A DNA stretch of 64,000 nucleotides from Enterobacter mori LMG 25706 (lineage in GTDB: Bacteria; Pseudomonadota; Gammaproteobacteria; Enterobacterales; Enterobacteriaceae), in NCBI RefSeq assembly GCF_000211415.1, contig NZ_GL890776.1, forward strand, positions 657,794 through 721,793, given 5' to 3'. This document shows positions 46,032 to 55,642 of the stretch, piece after piece. The notes beneath the pieces were generated by a model. It was not told the DNA's origin. It did no database searches and saw nothing but the letters and a program-made list of their open reading frames with translations. How positions within the stretch are numbered: the first letter of the stretch is position 1; every line of letters begins with the position of its first letter. Both the position numbers and the translations under genes were made by a program.

Positions 46032-46775
46032 TTAATGTCCGAATGGTGAAGGGCCATTAATGAGTTGAAGCAGACTTAATGATATCGGGAAAAAAACAAT
46101 ATCAGCAGTGAGTGCTAACGGGGTAACGACAATATTGGTCGCCAGATTTACGGGGTGAAAATCGGTTCCAGACTCCAGCGAATAAAACTGAAGGCTGTAC
46201 GTTCTACCCAAAGATTCAATTTTATCAAAAGTATAATTAAGGCTCGCTCTGGGAATAATCACTCCCGTGATATGTACGTCCCGGACATACCGGACACCGT
46301 TGATCCGGAAACCTGCATGCTGAACAGTATTTAACTCTTCTGTTGAAAGCATACTGGAGGATTTATTGACGTCGACAGGTAGTGCATCACTGAACTGAAG
46401 CACACTGTCGCTGCCTGACGGTTTGTTTATCCGAAACTTAAGGGTATTCTCTTCCCGACCTGATATCAGAGGAATTTGGGTTGCAAGTTTATTAAGGGAC
46501 AGAAGTTCATCAGCCCCCTGGGTCAGAATGTATATATTTTTTTGACCGACAAAGGCAATACCTTCAGAAGGAACTTTAACAGGCGTTTTTTTGCTTCCCT
46601 GAACAGCAGAAACAGCAAGGTTTTTATACTGAAAAACACCGGTTACATTATCCTGAATCTGAATATGCCTCTCTGTTTTTGGCTCGGCGACCTTATTCCC
46701 TCCCCACAGGAGTGCTGTACAACCTGAAAGCAAGAACATCACACCTAAACAAGTAAGTATTCTAAGACGTTTCAT
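46032..46775 (-). CDS. Lipoprotein of unknown function between tssA and tssF
   Basis: 247 residues. Lipoprotein signal (CLGVMFLLSGCTALLWGG, cysteine at residue 19), then a beta-rich domain and a hydrophobic C-terminal segment (ALTADIVFFPISLSLLQL). Base composition is visibly richer in A+T than the flanking tss genes, hinting at separate origin. It could be a T6SS accessory lipoprotein or an immunity protein without a neighbouring effector. No family recognised. Confidence 0.8.
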   Translation of the reverse strand: MKRLRILTCLGVMFLLSGCTALLWGGNKVAEPKTERHIQIQDNVTGVFQYKNLAVSAVQGSKKTPVKVPSEGIAFVGQKNIYILTQGADELLSLNKLATQIPLISGREENTLKFRINKPSGSDSVLQFSDALPVDVNKSSSMLSTEELNTVQHAGFRINGVRYVRDVHITGVIIPRASLNYTFDKIESLGRTYSLQFYSLESGTDFHPVNLATNIVVTPLALTADIVFFPISLSLLQLINGPSPFGH

Positions 46776-46825
46776 TTTTTAATTTCCCTTGATTCTGATT
46801 TCAATCCTGAAGATATGACTCATTA

Positions 46826-48421
46826 TCAGCCGCAAAGAACAGCGGCCCGGGCGGGGTCTATAGCGATCAACCCGGCCAGCAATTTGTCCATCAATGGGGT
46901 TAGCCGTACTTTGTCAGCCTCACTGCGACCGGCTTTCAGGCGCAGGAGTTTCAGATGACGGGCCTGTACTTCGAACAACAGTTCAGGTTCCCAGTTGCGG
47001 AGGGTCACTTCTCTGGCACGCTCACCCAGTTCGGCAAACAGGTGCACCGCCAGGTCGTTTTTACCGTACTGCTCGGCAATGCGTCCCATCAGCAGACGCA
47101 AGAGCCACTTCTGACGGTCGGTGGTCATACCCGGCCGGGTCTGTAACCAGCCCAGCGCGGCATCCGGGCCTTCACTGTCGGCCAGCGTCACGGCTTCTTG
47201 TTCCAGCGCCAGAATGTCATCGTTACCGGCAGTTCCCGATGCCGATGGTGTGTCACCGCCCCACCCGCCCGTGGTTTCCAGCACACTCTGCCGGATCCAG
47301 TTTTGCGTCACTTCGTCAGCAAATGGCGTGCCGTCACTGAAGGTCAGTATTTCCAGCCCGGACAAACGGGTCAGCAGCCCTTTCAGGTCAGCGGCAATAA
47401 TGTCGGCCAGCGTATTCTTGCCGGATTTAGTCAGGGCCTGGTGGATATACCACTGCAAATCCAGCCACAGGTGATTGGCACCGCGAGAAAACGTACTGTC
47501 TGCAGTTTCCAGCATTTCTGTCCAATTCTGCTGTAGGTACAGCCGTTTGAGCAGCGCACGCTGGTCCGCTCTTGGTGGTTCGATGCGGGTGCGGCCCTGC
47601 GCATCCGGAGCCGGAATGGCCCGCAGGGTATCGTGACGCAGGCTTTTCATCAGATGGTGTGCGGACAGCCAGCCGTCCGGTTTTTCCCGCAGGTATTCGG
47701 TGAGTGTACGGGCCTGTGCCAGCAAATCCTGCCCAGAGGTGATACGCCCGATGGCCGGGGCATCGCTGTGACTGACCGTCGAAGGCATTTCGCTGGTACT
47801 GGCGTTCTGAGGCACAACCGCATCCACGCCCCCCGCTTTCTGCAAACGGTTTTCCAGCGCACCGTACAGAGCGTTAAGTTCCGGGCGGGTTTCATCCGGT
47901 TCATTTTCGGTAAGCTCCGCTATCAGCAGCAGCGCCCCGGTGGTGCGCATCGCATCGATCCTGACCACTTCCGGGTACAGGGAGAGCGAGTCCGTCATAC
48001 GCGAGCCCGCCAACCATTCGAGTGCCACCTTGCGACTGCGGTCACGCTGCGGGTGCAGTTGTGTACCAAAGCGCTCCAGTAAACCGCCCAGCAGTTCAAG
48101 CCCTTCAGCCAGCCCCTGATCGCCTTCGCGGTGCAGCTTCGCCCAGCAGTACCAGGTCGCCACGCGAATATCTTTGGCTGTGGTGGTTAAAATTTTTTCT
48201 GCATGCCGGCAAATAAGCTCTGTGTTTGCACCTGAGAGCTTATTAATTTCCTCGCGTATCTGCTGGAAATCATCGTCATAGGCCGGGTCTTCGCCAGCGG
48301 GCGATGAAACGGACAGCGGCTGCAGCCAGTTGTCCCACTGCGCCACGCGCTCACGGGTTGCCGCAAGCAGTGGCTCCTGCTCAGTCTGGCAGGCGCTGAG
48401 TAAGGCATTGAGCGTGCTCAT
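46826..48421 (-). CDS. tssA: T6SS cap protein TssA (ImpA family)
   Basis: 531 residues from ATG 48421, overlapping the tssM stop as TGATG. The ImpA N-terminal domain covers about 10-180 (SVSSPAGEDPAYDDDFQQIR and CWAKLHREGDQGLAEGLELL), then a linker and a helical C-terminal domain (LFAELGERAREVTLRNWEPE). TssA primes and caps the growing tail. A second ImpA-type gene (VasL-type) is further along the same operon. Confidence 0.93.
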   Translation of the reverse strand: MSTLNALLSACQTEQEPLLAATRERVAQWDNWLQPLSVSSPAGEDPAYDDDFQQIREEINKLSGANTELICRHAEKILTTTAKDIRVATWYCWAKLHREGDQGLAEGLELLGGLLERFGTQLHPQRDRSRKVALEWLAGSRMTDSLSLYPEVVRIDAMRTTGALLLIAELTENEPDETRPELNALYGALENRLQKAGGVDAVVPQNASTSEMPSTVSHSDAPAIGRITSGQDLLAQARTLTEYLREKPDGWLSAHHLMKSLRHDTLRAIPAPDAQGRTRIEPPRADQRALLKRLYLQQNWTEMLETADSTFSRGANHLWLDLQWYIHQALTKSGKNTLADIIAADLKGLLTRLSGLEILTFSDGTPFADEVTQNWIRQSVLETTGGWGGDTPSASGTAGNDDILALEQEAVTLADSEGPDAALGWLQTRPGMTTDRQKWLLRLLMGRIAEQYGKNDLAVHLFAELGERAREVTLRNWEPELLFEVQARHLKLLRLKAGRSEADKVRLTPLMDKLLAGLIAIDPARAAVLCG

Positions 48422-51400
48422 CAATATACGTCCTCTGTATCATTGCCTGCACTGGCAACCTGGTCTGATGATGTTGCACCGGAGGTGATGAAGATGGTTT
48501 CCGGCAGACGGAAATTACGCAATTTCAGCAGCGCCAGTGGCCCCTCGCCCGCCTCGGTACGCAGGGTGTAATTGAGCGTGCGTCCGTCCTGTGCTTTCCA
48601 GCTCAGACTGTAACTGCTGTCAACGCCCGGATAAGCACTTACCACAGCTTTATCGAGCAGGCGTATCCAGCCCCAGGCGCCAGGGATATCGGCGTACTGA
48701 CGGGTTCCTGCCTGCGTGCTTATCCAGCTCAGGTTTGCACCGGGTGCTTCGGTATCCGCAGGCCAGGTGAAGCGCCTCCATGCCGGCAGTTGGTTCACAT
48801 AAAGTAGCTTCTGGCTGTCGATAACCATGTCCGTCTGCATCACACCATCAGCGGTGCCCGGACGCAGTTCGAAGTTCATCCCGGCACTGCCTTCAGTGAA
48901 GGCCACATCTGAGATATGGCTCAGGGTGTTGATGGCATTGAGGAAGTCCGGATTAAACGCCAGCCCCTGCGAGTTGATGCTGTCCGGCACCCAGTGGTTA
49001 CCCTCCTTATGCAGCACGCCTTTAAGACGAGTCTGCAGAAACTGGGCGATACGCCCGGAATCGGCATTGAGATATTTGGCGAGCAGCGGCAGGGAGACAT
49101 CACTGCTGGCGTTGTTAAACGGATAGCGTCCGCCGAAGGCACTGTTCCATTCAGCCACGACCGCCTGTTGCCACTGGACATTAAGGCTGTCGGCCGCCGG
49201 TGTCAGTACCTGTTGCCAGGCCTGCTCCATCGGGTTCACAAACACCGTGCGCCCAAAACCGCTCCACTCCTGCCCCAGACCGGCGGCAATCAGACTGCCG
49301 TAGTCACGGGTCTCCGTCAGGTCAACAGCTTTGCCCTGGAAAACCGTCTGGGCAATAGTCTGGGTCATCGCCTGCGGGTCAGCAGCATTGGTCACCTGCT
49401 GCAGACGCAGGCGTACCTGTGTCACACGGGTAAGGAATGACTGCAGGCTTTGTTCCTGCGCCCCGGTGCGGTTCTTGCCCATGAGCGCCAGCACCGGGCC
49501 AAAGGTCGCATCCATCGGGCCGTGGACACCTGCACTCTGGTCAATGCCATCCTGGCTGTCACCGCCCAGCAGATTTTTCGCTGATTTCACCAGGGAGTCA
49601 GAAATGGCTTCGCCGGTCTGCCCGGTACGTCCCTGCACATTCAGGGTGTTCATCAGCGCCACCAGTGGTGACTGCCGTACGTCGGCCATCAGGGTCAACT
49701 GGTCAATGGAGTCTGACAGCGTGACGGCCTGGTTCCAGTGCAGGCTGTTGAGGAACTCAAGCCAGGCTCCGCCAAAATCGGCGAAGTAGCGCTCCGTCAG
49801 GCGATTTTTCAGCGCTTCAGGCGAGGTTTCATCCTGTTCATTCACCTGACGCTTGCTGTCAGTGAGTACCCAGTCGAGCTCATCCCGGCGCGCTTTCACC
49901 ACTCTCTCAATGGCGGGCTGTACGGCCTGCTCCCAGGCCTGACGGGTAAACACACCCGGCACAATTTCGGTGGTGCTGAACAGACGCGATGCATCGGTAT
50001 CGCCGGTCATGTCTTCGAGGCGCATATCGACATACAGATGCGCCACCTGAGAGAGCATCTTCTGGTAGAGGGTCGATTCGCTGTTACGTACCCCCATCAG
50101 GCGAACCAGCAGTGCGCGCGCCTGGCTGACCATGCTCTCATCGGCACGCAGCTTCCACTCCGGGTGCGTAACCAGTTGCGCGCCATAAAACGACAGCAGC
50201 GATGGAGCTATCCTCTGCCAGACACCGTCCTTCACACCATCACGCATCGGCCAGTCATTCATCAACGCAGAACTGAACCAGGATGCATCCATATGCTCCG
50301 GGCGGGCCAGCATCAGCCAGAGTTTGAGCTGGTCATAAGTGGTTCTGGCCATCTGCTCTCGCAGCGGGCTGCCAGGGGGCAGCGCATTAAAGGCATTCAG
50401 TTGTGTCTGCAGATGGTCAGCGGCGGCATCACGCAACAGGGGCAATGCGATGTCCTGGTAACGCGGCCAGAGTGCGGCCAGCAGGGCATCATTCTGGCTC
50501 AGCCCGGCCTGCTCAAACCACGGCACACCGTGCTCAGAGCGGTACTGCAGACGGGCCAGCGTTTTTTGCAGTTCAGACAGCGCGTGCAGGCGCTGCTCCA
50601 GGGGCTGATTCTGTCGGGCGGCAAGTGCGGCCTGGGTATTCGCACCGTCAATCTGACTGCGGTTGGTAACATACGCAAGCCCCATCCACGCAGCCCAGCC
50701 CACCATCGACAGGGCGACAACCGACGCAAACACTTTGCGCCAGGGAATGCCGGGCTTGCACGGACGCAGTCCGGCAGGGAGTGTCCTGACAGACTCAGGC
50801 AGGACACCCCAGCGTTTATCCATGCCCCAGTGGTGCGGCACAGCACGTTCGGCACCGGCTGAAGGCTGACTGAACACCACGCCGGCCAGTGGAAGCGGGC
50901 GGTACGGATTGAGCATCACCGACAGCGGTGCGGTCACGCTTTCCGGCTCACGAATGAGCTGGTCGGCCAGCGTCAGCAGGAAGTTATGTTTCACTTCACC
51001 GCAGGTCTGCTGAAGACCCTGTGAAGTCAAATCCGGCGTCAGGGCGGTGAGTTGCTCTGCCAGCCCTTCGGTACGGCAACCGGCAGGCAGCAGGCAGCCG
51101 GTCGCCTGCGTAATACGTCCTTCCGGCTTACCGGCGCGCGGATGCAGGGACCAGACATACAGCGGAAGCTTCCAGCCAAGCGTTTCCATACGTGCGCTGA
51201 TGGCGTGAGACAGGGAATCCATGGTGCTTCCAGACGGTACCGGCAACGGCTGTTCCAGCCCTGGTGCTGAGAGCTGGTCAAACGCTGAAGTAACCCACAC
51301 CAGCCCATCTACCGGACGGCGGCGCAGTTTGCGCAGTGCTGTAAGCCAGGCACTGTCTGCTGGCGTATTGAGATCACCGCCCCACAGCAACAGTGTGCCG

Positions 51401-51840
51401 CGGTCTTCCTGCCAGAGCTGGCCTGTCAGGCCAGGGGTCAGTTGCTCAACCTCAGCGACAGTGCCAGTGACCAGCAGAATGCGTGTTTTACGGCCCCAGC
51501 TACGACCGTAGAGGTTACGCATGGCGTCACGGATGGTGTCGACGGTGACGTTACGGGGGGCAGTCTGCTCAACACGTCCCTCATCAACGGGCAGAACATT
51601 TTTGCGTTTTGACTGAAAGCGATGCCAGCCCTGTTTGATGGCAAGTGTAATTGTTTTGCCATGGCGCAACAGCATCAATAAAAAGAGGGCACCGGCAATG
51701 ACCAGCCCTTTAAGTAACGGAGTATGCAGCCCCATTTGATCGTCAAAGTGCCAGATACCCCAGGCAATTCCGCCTGATAAAAGCGCAGAGAAGCCCAGTC
51801 TTCCCCAGCCTCCGCGCCATGCTGAATCACCCGTGGTCAT
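48421..51840 (-). CDS. tssM: T6SS membrane-complex protein TssM (IcmF family)
   Basis: 1139 residues from ATG 51840. Three membrane helices: two near the N-terminus (about 14-55) and one near 375 (VFASVVALSMVGWAAWMG), then a large periplasmic part ending in the DUF1215/IcmF-C beta domain (GEGPLALLKLRNFRLPE). It spans the envelope and binds TssJ and TssL. The cytosolic P-loop found in many TssM proteins is not present: the matching place reads ILLVTGTVAEVEQL. The start overlaps the upstream gene by 14 bases. Confidence 0.93.
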   Translation of the reverse strand: MTTGDSAWRGGWGRLGFSALLSGGIAWGIWHFDDQMGLHTPLLKGLVIAGALFLLMLLRHGKTITLAIKQGWHRFQSKRKNVLPVDEGRVEQTAPRNVTVDTIRDAMRNLYGRSWGRKTRILLVTGTVAEVEQLTPGLTGQLWQEDRGTLLLWGGDLNTPADSAWLTALRKLRRRPVDGLVWVTSAFDQLSAPGLEQPLPVPSGSTMDSLSHAISARMETLGWKLPLYVWSLHPRAGKPEGRITQATGCLLPAGCRTEGLAEQLTALTPDLTSQGLQQTCGEVKHNFLLTLADQLIREPESVTAPLSVMLNPYRPLPLAGVVFSQPSAGAERAVPHHWGMDKRWGVLPESVRTLPAGLRPCKPGIPWRKVFASVVALSMVGWAAWMGLAYVTNRSQIDGANTQAALAARQNQPLEQRLHALSELQKTLARLQYRSEHGVPWFEQAGLSQNDALLAALWPRYQDIALPLLRDAAADHLQTQLNAFNALPPGSPLREQMARTTYDQLKLWLMLARPEHMDASWFSSALMNDWPMRDGVKDGVWQRIAPSLLSFYGAQLVTHPEWKLRADESMVSQARALLVRLMGVRNSESTLYQKMLSQVAHLYVDMRLEDMTGDTDASRLFSTTEIVPGVFTRQAWEQAVQPAIERVVKARRDELDWVLTDSKRQVNEQDETSPEALKNRLTERYFADFGGAWLEFLNSLHWNQAVTLSDSIDQLTLMADVRQSPLVALMNTLNVQGRTGQTGEAISDSLVKSAKNLLGGDSQDGIDQSAGVHGPMDATFGPVLALMGKNRTGAQEQSLQSFLTRVTQVRLRLQQVTNAADPQAMTQTIAQTVFQGKAVDLTETRDYGSLIAAGLGQEWSGFGRTVFVNPMEQAWQQVLTPAADSLNVQWQQAVVAEWNSAFGGRYPFNNASSDVSLPLLAKYLNADSGRIAQFLQTRLKGVLHKEGNHWVPDSINSQGLAFNPDFLNAINTLSHISDVAFTEGSAGMNFELRPGTADGVMQTDMVIDSQKLLYVNQLPAWRRFTWPADTEAPGANLSWISTQAGTRQYADIPGAWGWIRLLDKAVVSAYPGVDSSYSLSWKAQDGRTLNYTLRTEAGEGPLALLKLRNFRLPETIFITSGATSSDQVASAGNDTEDVY

Positions 51841-52981
51841 CGTTTCGGTTCCCTGTTTGCACTGTATTAATAAATTTCTGCTCACCATCTGTAGAAAGCA
51901 TCAGACAGTCTGCTTTTTGTATGTTCACAATATCGCTGGCGACTGCTGCCATTATCCATGGAGAAAAGGGGCCGCTGAGCCCGGCATATTTTTCCAGCCA
52001 ATGGAGCTGTTCGGGGTTCCAGTGTCCTGCGTATTTAGTTGCCGCTTCAAGCAAGTCAGGAAATAAATCGCCCCAAGCAACCTGATCGCCGACGACATTT
52101 TCTGTAACACAAGCCTGAGTCTGCGTTGAGAAAAACGTATCCAGTGATTTATCGATATTACCCATATCTAACAACATTGGCCGTAGCAGGCTGGCGTCAT
52201 GTGCAAAATGATATTTAGCGGCAACATCATCTGATGTCAGCAACAAAGAGGCCAGAATGTCGCTATAATGCCCTTTCCCCTGAGTCTGATGCACCAGAAT
52301 AAGATCCACATCCAAAGTCGGTGATTTAAGCCGCTCATCAAGCCAGATAAAGATCTTTGCGGTCTGTATATTCAAAACAGGAATAGGAAGCAAAGGAACT
52401 GAGTTCTGCCAGATCTTTGCAAATTCGCCCTGAAGTGTCAGGAGATCTCCCGGCGAGTCGGTCAGCAAAGTGACGCTGAGAGGTAAATCCGATGGAACCT
52501 TAACCAAGGCATCACTGACACATTCAAGTAGTTGTGAAAAGCAACTTTCGGCAGTTTGGTAATGTAAACGCCGCGTCAATGTTGTTCGTTGCATTTGTCC
52601 GGCAGGTGCCTGCAAAAAACGAGATGGCGTCAGAGCATCCGGAAAAATGACATCGCTATGAAGCACAGCAATGTTGCGCCCGGCCCATTCAGTCCATTGC
52701 TGCTGGGCGTATTCAGCCTCATTAGCCTCGAACTCATGCTTATCAAACGCACTATTAAAGAGCCACCCCCGCAGACAAAGAAAGAAAAACCAGATAACTA
52801 TGGGACTGGCAGTTATGATCCAAAGATTGAATTCCTGTAAAAAACCTGCGAGCTTGTTAGCATGCAGGACGAACAGCATCACACACCCTACAAGCGCGAT
52901 AACCCCCAACATAAGCCACAGAACATAGGAAGGTTCTTCAGGCTTTCCGGATACCGTTGATTTCTGACGCTCCCAGCTCAT
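51827..52981 (-). CDS. T6SS-associated two-helix membrane protein
   Basis: 384 residues. Two N-terminal membrane helices (YVLWLMLGVIALVGCVMLFVL, about 20-40, and LWIITASPIVIWFFFLCL, about 53-70) precede a large soluble domain without a motif I can name. It lies between the PAAR gene and tssM and overlaps tssM by 14 bases, so it is likely a fixed part of this T6SS subtype, possibly a TssM partner. Function unknown. Confidence 0.78.
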   Translation of the reverse strand: MSWERQKSTVSGKPEEPSYVLWLMLGVIALVGCVMLFVLHANKLAGFLQEFNLWIITASPIVIWFFFLCLRGWLFNSAFDKHEFEANEAEYAQQQWTEWAGRNIAVLHSDVIFPDALTPSRFLQAPAGQMQRTTLTRRLHYQTAESCFSQLLECVSDALVKVPSDLPLSVTLLTDSPGDLLTLQGEFAKIWQNSVPLLPIPVLNIQTAKIFIWLDERLKSPTLDVDLILVHQTQGKGHYSDILASLLLTSDDVAAKYHFAHDASLLRPMLLDMGNIDKSLDTFFSTQTQACVTENVVGDQVAWGDLFPDLLEAATKYAGHWNPEQLHWLEKYAGLSGPFSPWIMAAVASDIVNIQKADCLMLSTDGEQKFINTVQTGNRNDDHG

Positions 52982-52984
52982 TAA

Positions 52985-53251
52985 TTATCCTATTACACAA
53001 TCCGGTGCGCTGGATATCAGCTGACAACCACATTCACAGCGGCAACCATCCAAAGCAATCGCTTTACCGTCTGAGGACCATTCAGGGGAACCTTCAATAA
53101 TAGAGTTGATTCCATGACCAATAATCGGACAGCTAACTTTATCTCCGATCAGAGCAACTTTTTTACCATTAACTATCATGGTGGATGATGCAGATACAAC
53201 CTGACCACCATGTGTAGTTTTATCACCGATCAACACGAAACCTTTGGACAT
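52985..53251 (-). CDS. PAAR-domain spike-tip protein
   Basis: 88 residues: GDKTTHGGQVVSAS, VALIGDKVSCPIIGHG and EGSPEWSSDGKAIALDG are PAAR repeats, ending in a cysteine-rich turn (CRCECGC) that may bind metal. It sharpens the VgrG tip. No toxin extension, so effectors must be carried by VgrG, Hcp or as separate cargo. AGGAAG precedes the ATG. Confidence 0.93.
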   Translation of the reverse strand: MSKGFVLIGDKTTHGGQVVSASSTMIVNGKKVALIGDKVSCPIIGHGINSIIEGSPEWSSDGKAIALDGCRCECGCQLISSAPDCVIG

Positions 53252-53283
53252 GACAATCTTCCTTTTGCTATATAAATAAATAT

Positions 53284-53361
53284 TTAATTGACTGGCTGTA
53301 CATTCTCAGCAACCGTCCAGAAAACCAGATTAGGGTCTTTCTCTGGCGATATCTTCACAAA
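53284..53361 (-). pseudogene. In-frame tail beyond the stop of the secreted T6SS-region protein
   Basis: The frame of the 425-residue gene continues after its TAA (53364-53362) for 25 codons to a second stop at 53284-53286, reading FVKISPEKDPNLVFWTVAEN and five more residues. The composition looks like a protein end rather than noise, so it may be a C-terminus cut off by a point mutation or the scrap of a related gene. Confidence 0.35.
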
Positions 53362-54639
53362 TTACTGAGATTCAATAGTTCTTATTTCCTGCACAACAGC
53401 ATCAATGCCAGTTCTAACCGAGCCGCAGTTCTTTTCGTCAGGAGAGTTATTCACATCCTTACAAACCATAAAATCACTCAACACTTTCACAGCACTACCT
53501 TTCTTTGGGTTGGATAGTTTCGGTTCTACAAACGGATAAGACGCGTCACCGTGCGACACAGTAACCGCACGATTCATTTCACCTTTAACCTCGAAGGAGG
53601 TGATATGAAAATCACCAGAAAGATCTATCTTTATTAAATCCCCCTTATCTATTGTCACTGAATAAAAGTAGTCATCACCGGCAGGATATTGTACACCTTC
53701 TAACCCTGCGTCGTATTTATTAAAAAGTAATTTGTAGTTATCACGACTGCTGTCAGTATTATTTTCTGATGCAGCATTTGCTGTATAAACATACCATGCA
53801 GGCTTTGCTTTTCCCTCAAGAAGCATTGCAATTTCTTGCCCACCATCAACAATATAAAATTGTTTTACTTTATACTTAACCCCATCCAAATAAGGCAATA
53901 ATACATTATTAACATCTCCACTCTGCAGATTAATTGACAATATCGCAGAGAACCCATACCCATCATTATCTTCAACAGATGCAGTTGTGTATAAAGTGTC
54001 TCCGTTTTCAGAAAGAGAGGCAAAATCGCCAAGTGATTTAAGTGAATAATTTATGTTTTTTGGAAAATGGACCACTGTCAGCTTATTACCCTTCGAGCTC
54101 TTTGATAAAAGAGAAAAGTGCTTATCAAAAAGAGCAATAGTTACATTATGTTTATCGTCAAAGAAAACTCGGTGAGCTTTATCTGAGGCATTGCTTGCTG
54201 CCCCGGAAAACATGATTCTGGATACAGGAGCGTCAATGCTGTAAGAATAAACACCATTCCCGTCAGTAAATATACAATGGCCATCACTTGAAGAAATGAT
54301 AACATTATTCATGGGTGCAACGTTGGAGTACACATCTCTCGGTCGAAACTGTATTCTCTTAACCCCGAACTTAACGTCAGCGGCCCATAGATAAGGACTT
54401 GCTCCACCTACCCCACCACAGATAACCCCGGTAGTCGCATTGAAATCCATGCCGCCGGATAAATTGTATCCAATTAGCATTCGATCTTTAACATCTGGAC
54501 CATTCCATAAGTACAGATTGAGGTTCTTAATATCTCTAACAAGAAAATACTGGTTACTCGCAAGAGAATTTAATGAAAAAAGCAATGAACAAAAAACAAC
54601 AAGAACTTTAGGGAAAGTTAATTGCATACGTAAGTACAT
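53362..54639 (-). CDS. Secreted beta-rich protein in the T6SS effector region, unknown function
   Basis: 425 residues with a signal peptide (VLVVFCSLLFSLNSLASNQY, cut near residue 28). The mature part has recurring strand-turn patterns (YLWNGPDVKDRMLIGYNLSG, GVYSYSIDAPVSRIMF, GFSAILSINLQSGDVNNVLL) that suggest a beta-propeller. AT-rich. It follows the duplicated effector/lipoprotein modules and precedes PAAR. It may be a periplasmic immunity or accessory protein. The start is uncertain because no ribosome site is clear. Confidence 0.7.
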   Translation of the reverse strand: MYLRMQLTFPKVLVVFCSLLFSLNSLASNQYFLVRDIKNLNLYLWNGPDVKDRMLIGYNLSGGMDFNATTGVICGGVGGASPYLWAADVKFGVKRIQFRPRDVYSNVAPMNNVIISSSDGHCIFTDGNGVYSYSIDAPVSRIMFSGAASNASDKAHRVFFDDKHNVTIALFDKHFSLLSKSSKGNKLTVVHFPKNINYSLKSLGDFASLSENGDTLYTTASVEDNDGYGFSAILSINLQSGDVNNVLLPYLDGVKYKVKQFYIVDGGQEIAMLLEGKAKPAWYVYTANAASENNTDSSRDNYKLLFNKYDAGLEGVQYPAGDDYFYSVTIDKGDLIKIDLSGDFHITSFEVKGEMNRAVTVSHGDASYPFVEPKLSNPKKGSAVKVLSDFMVCKDVNNSPDEKNCGSVRTGIDAVVQEIRTIESQ

Positions 54640-54752
54640 TTTAATCTAGTCGTTAACGACACACCGAAAAACATAAGTAGACAGAATTCCATCTTTATCA
54701 TAATTGAAAACGGAGTCCGTTTTGAAATTAGGTCTGTGCACTGGAAAAGTGA

Positions 54753-55631
54753 TTATTTATTGATCACACAGCGGAAAACACCAACATCATAGACATAATC
54801 TTCATCTTCTGGTTTCGTATTAGGTGATAAAGACTGTCTGAAAATGGTTAACGCATATTGATCACTCCCTCCAACAGCTCCACGCAGCACTTTTTTCATT
54901 CCTTTATTTGGCCCCTTAGGGTCTTTAATCGGAGAATGCGAGTAGTAATCTGAAGCATACCAGTCATTAGTCCATTCCTTTCCACTTAAGCCCATATCAT
55001 AAAGGCCCAAGGGATTTGGTGGGTACTTACCAATTGGGTAAATCGGAAGGCCTAACCCACCAGTGTATTTACTAAGATCATCATCTGTAGGATAATTTCT
55101 CCCTCGATCTATTTCTCCATTATCAGTTGCAAAGGGTAAGTACTTACCTTCTGATCGCGCGGCATACTCCCATTGAGCTTCTGTCGGCAAATCGATTTTT
55201 TTTCCTGACTGCTCCCCTAACCATAGGCAATAATCCTTTGCTTGCTGCCAAGTGACCCTAACAGAATAGCTGTCACTCAGAAGCGACGGAGAACCCTTGG
55301 CAAGAATGTTAACAGGAGGTGGGGTTTTACCAGTCACATCAAGATAAGTATTATAGTCTGCATTTGTGACTTTATATTTCGAGATCATAAAACTGCTAAG
55401 AGCGACCTTATGCAATACTTTATCATCCTGTTGAATACTAAAAGGTAATTTATCCCCAACCAGCGTTCCAAAGTCTCCCATCAGAAAATCACCAGCTTTA
55501 ACACTCACCATGTTTGCAATTGATTTATCAACAAGCTTATTGGCTAACTCTGTCTTTTTTGATGAACCGTCACAAGCAACAATTGTAAAAACAAGGAGTA
55601 ATAATATTCTTTCTACATTTCTATTTTTCAT
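54753..55631 (-). CDS. SUMF1/FGE-like lipoprotein, copy A (candidate immunity protein)
   Basis: 292 residues. Lipoprotein signal LLLLVFTIVACDGSS, then an FGE/SUMF1 fold: VKAGDFLMGDFG, KVTNADYNTYL, LPTEAQWEYAARSEGKYLPF, NPLGLYDMGLSGKEWTNDWY and VGVFRCVINK. The paired cysteines that make true formylglycine-generating enzymes active are missing; the corresponding stretch reads RGAVGGSDQYALTIFR. A binding role is therefore more likely than catalysis. It follows the frameshifted effector copy A by 12 bases. Its close paralogue is at 58000-58884. Likely a periplasm-facing T6SS immunity lipoprotein, by inference. Confidence 0.82.
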   Translation of the reverse strand: MKNRNVERILLLLVFTIVACDGSSKKTELANKLVDKSIANMVSVKAGDFLMGDFGTLVGDKLPFSIQQDDKVLHKVALSSFMISKYKVTNADYNTYLDVTGKTPPPVNILAKGSPSLLSDSYSVRVTWQQAKDYCLWLGEQSGKKIDLPTEAQWEYAARSEGKYLPFATDNGEIDRGRNYPTDDDLSKYTGGLGLPIYPIGKYPPNPLGLYDMGLSGKEWTNDWYASDYYSHSPIKDPKGPNKGMKKVLRGAVGGSDQYALTIFRQSLSPNTKPEDEDYVYDVGVFRCVINK

Positions 55632-55642
55632 TACGACCTGCC

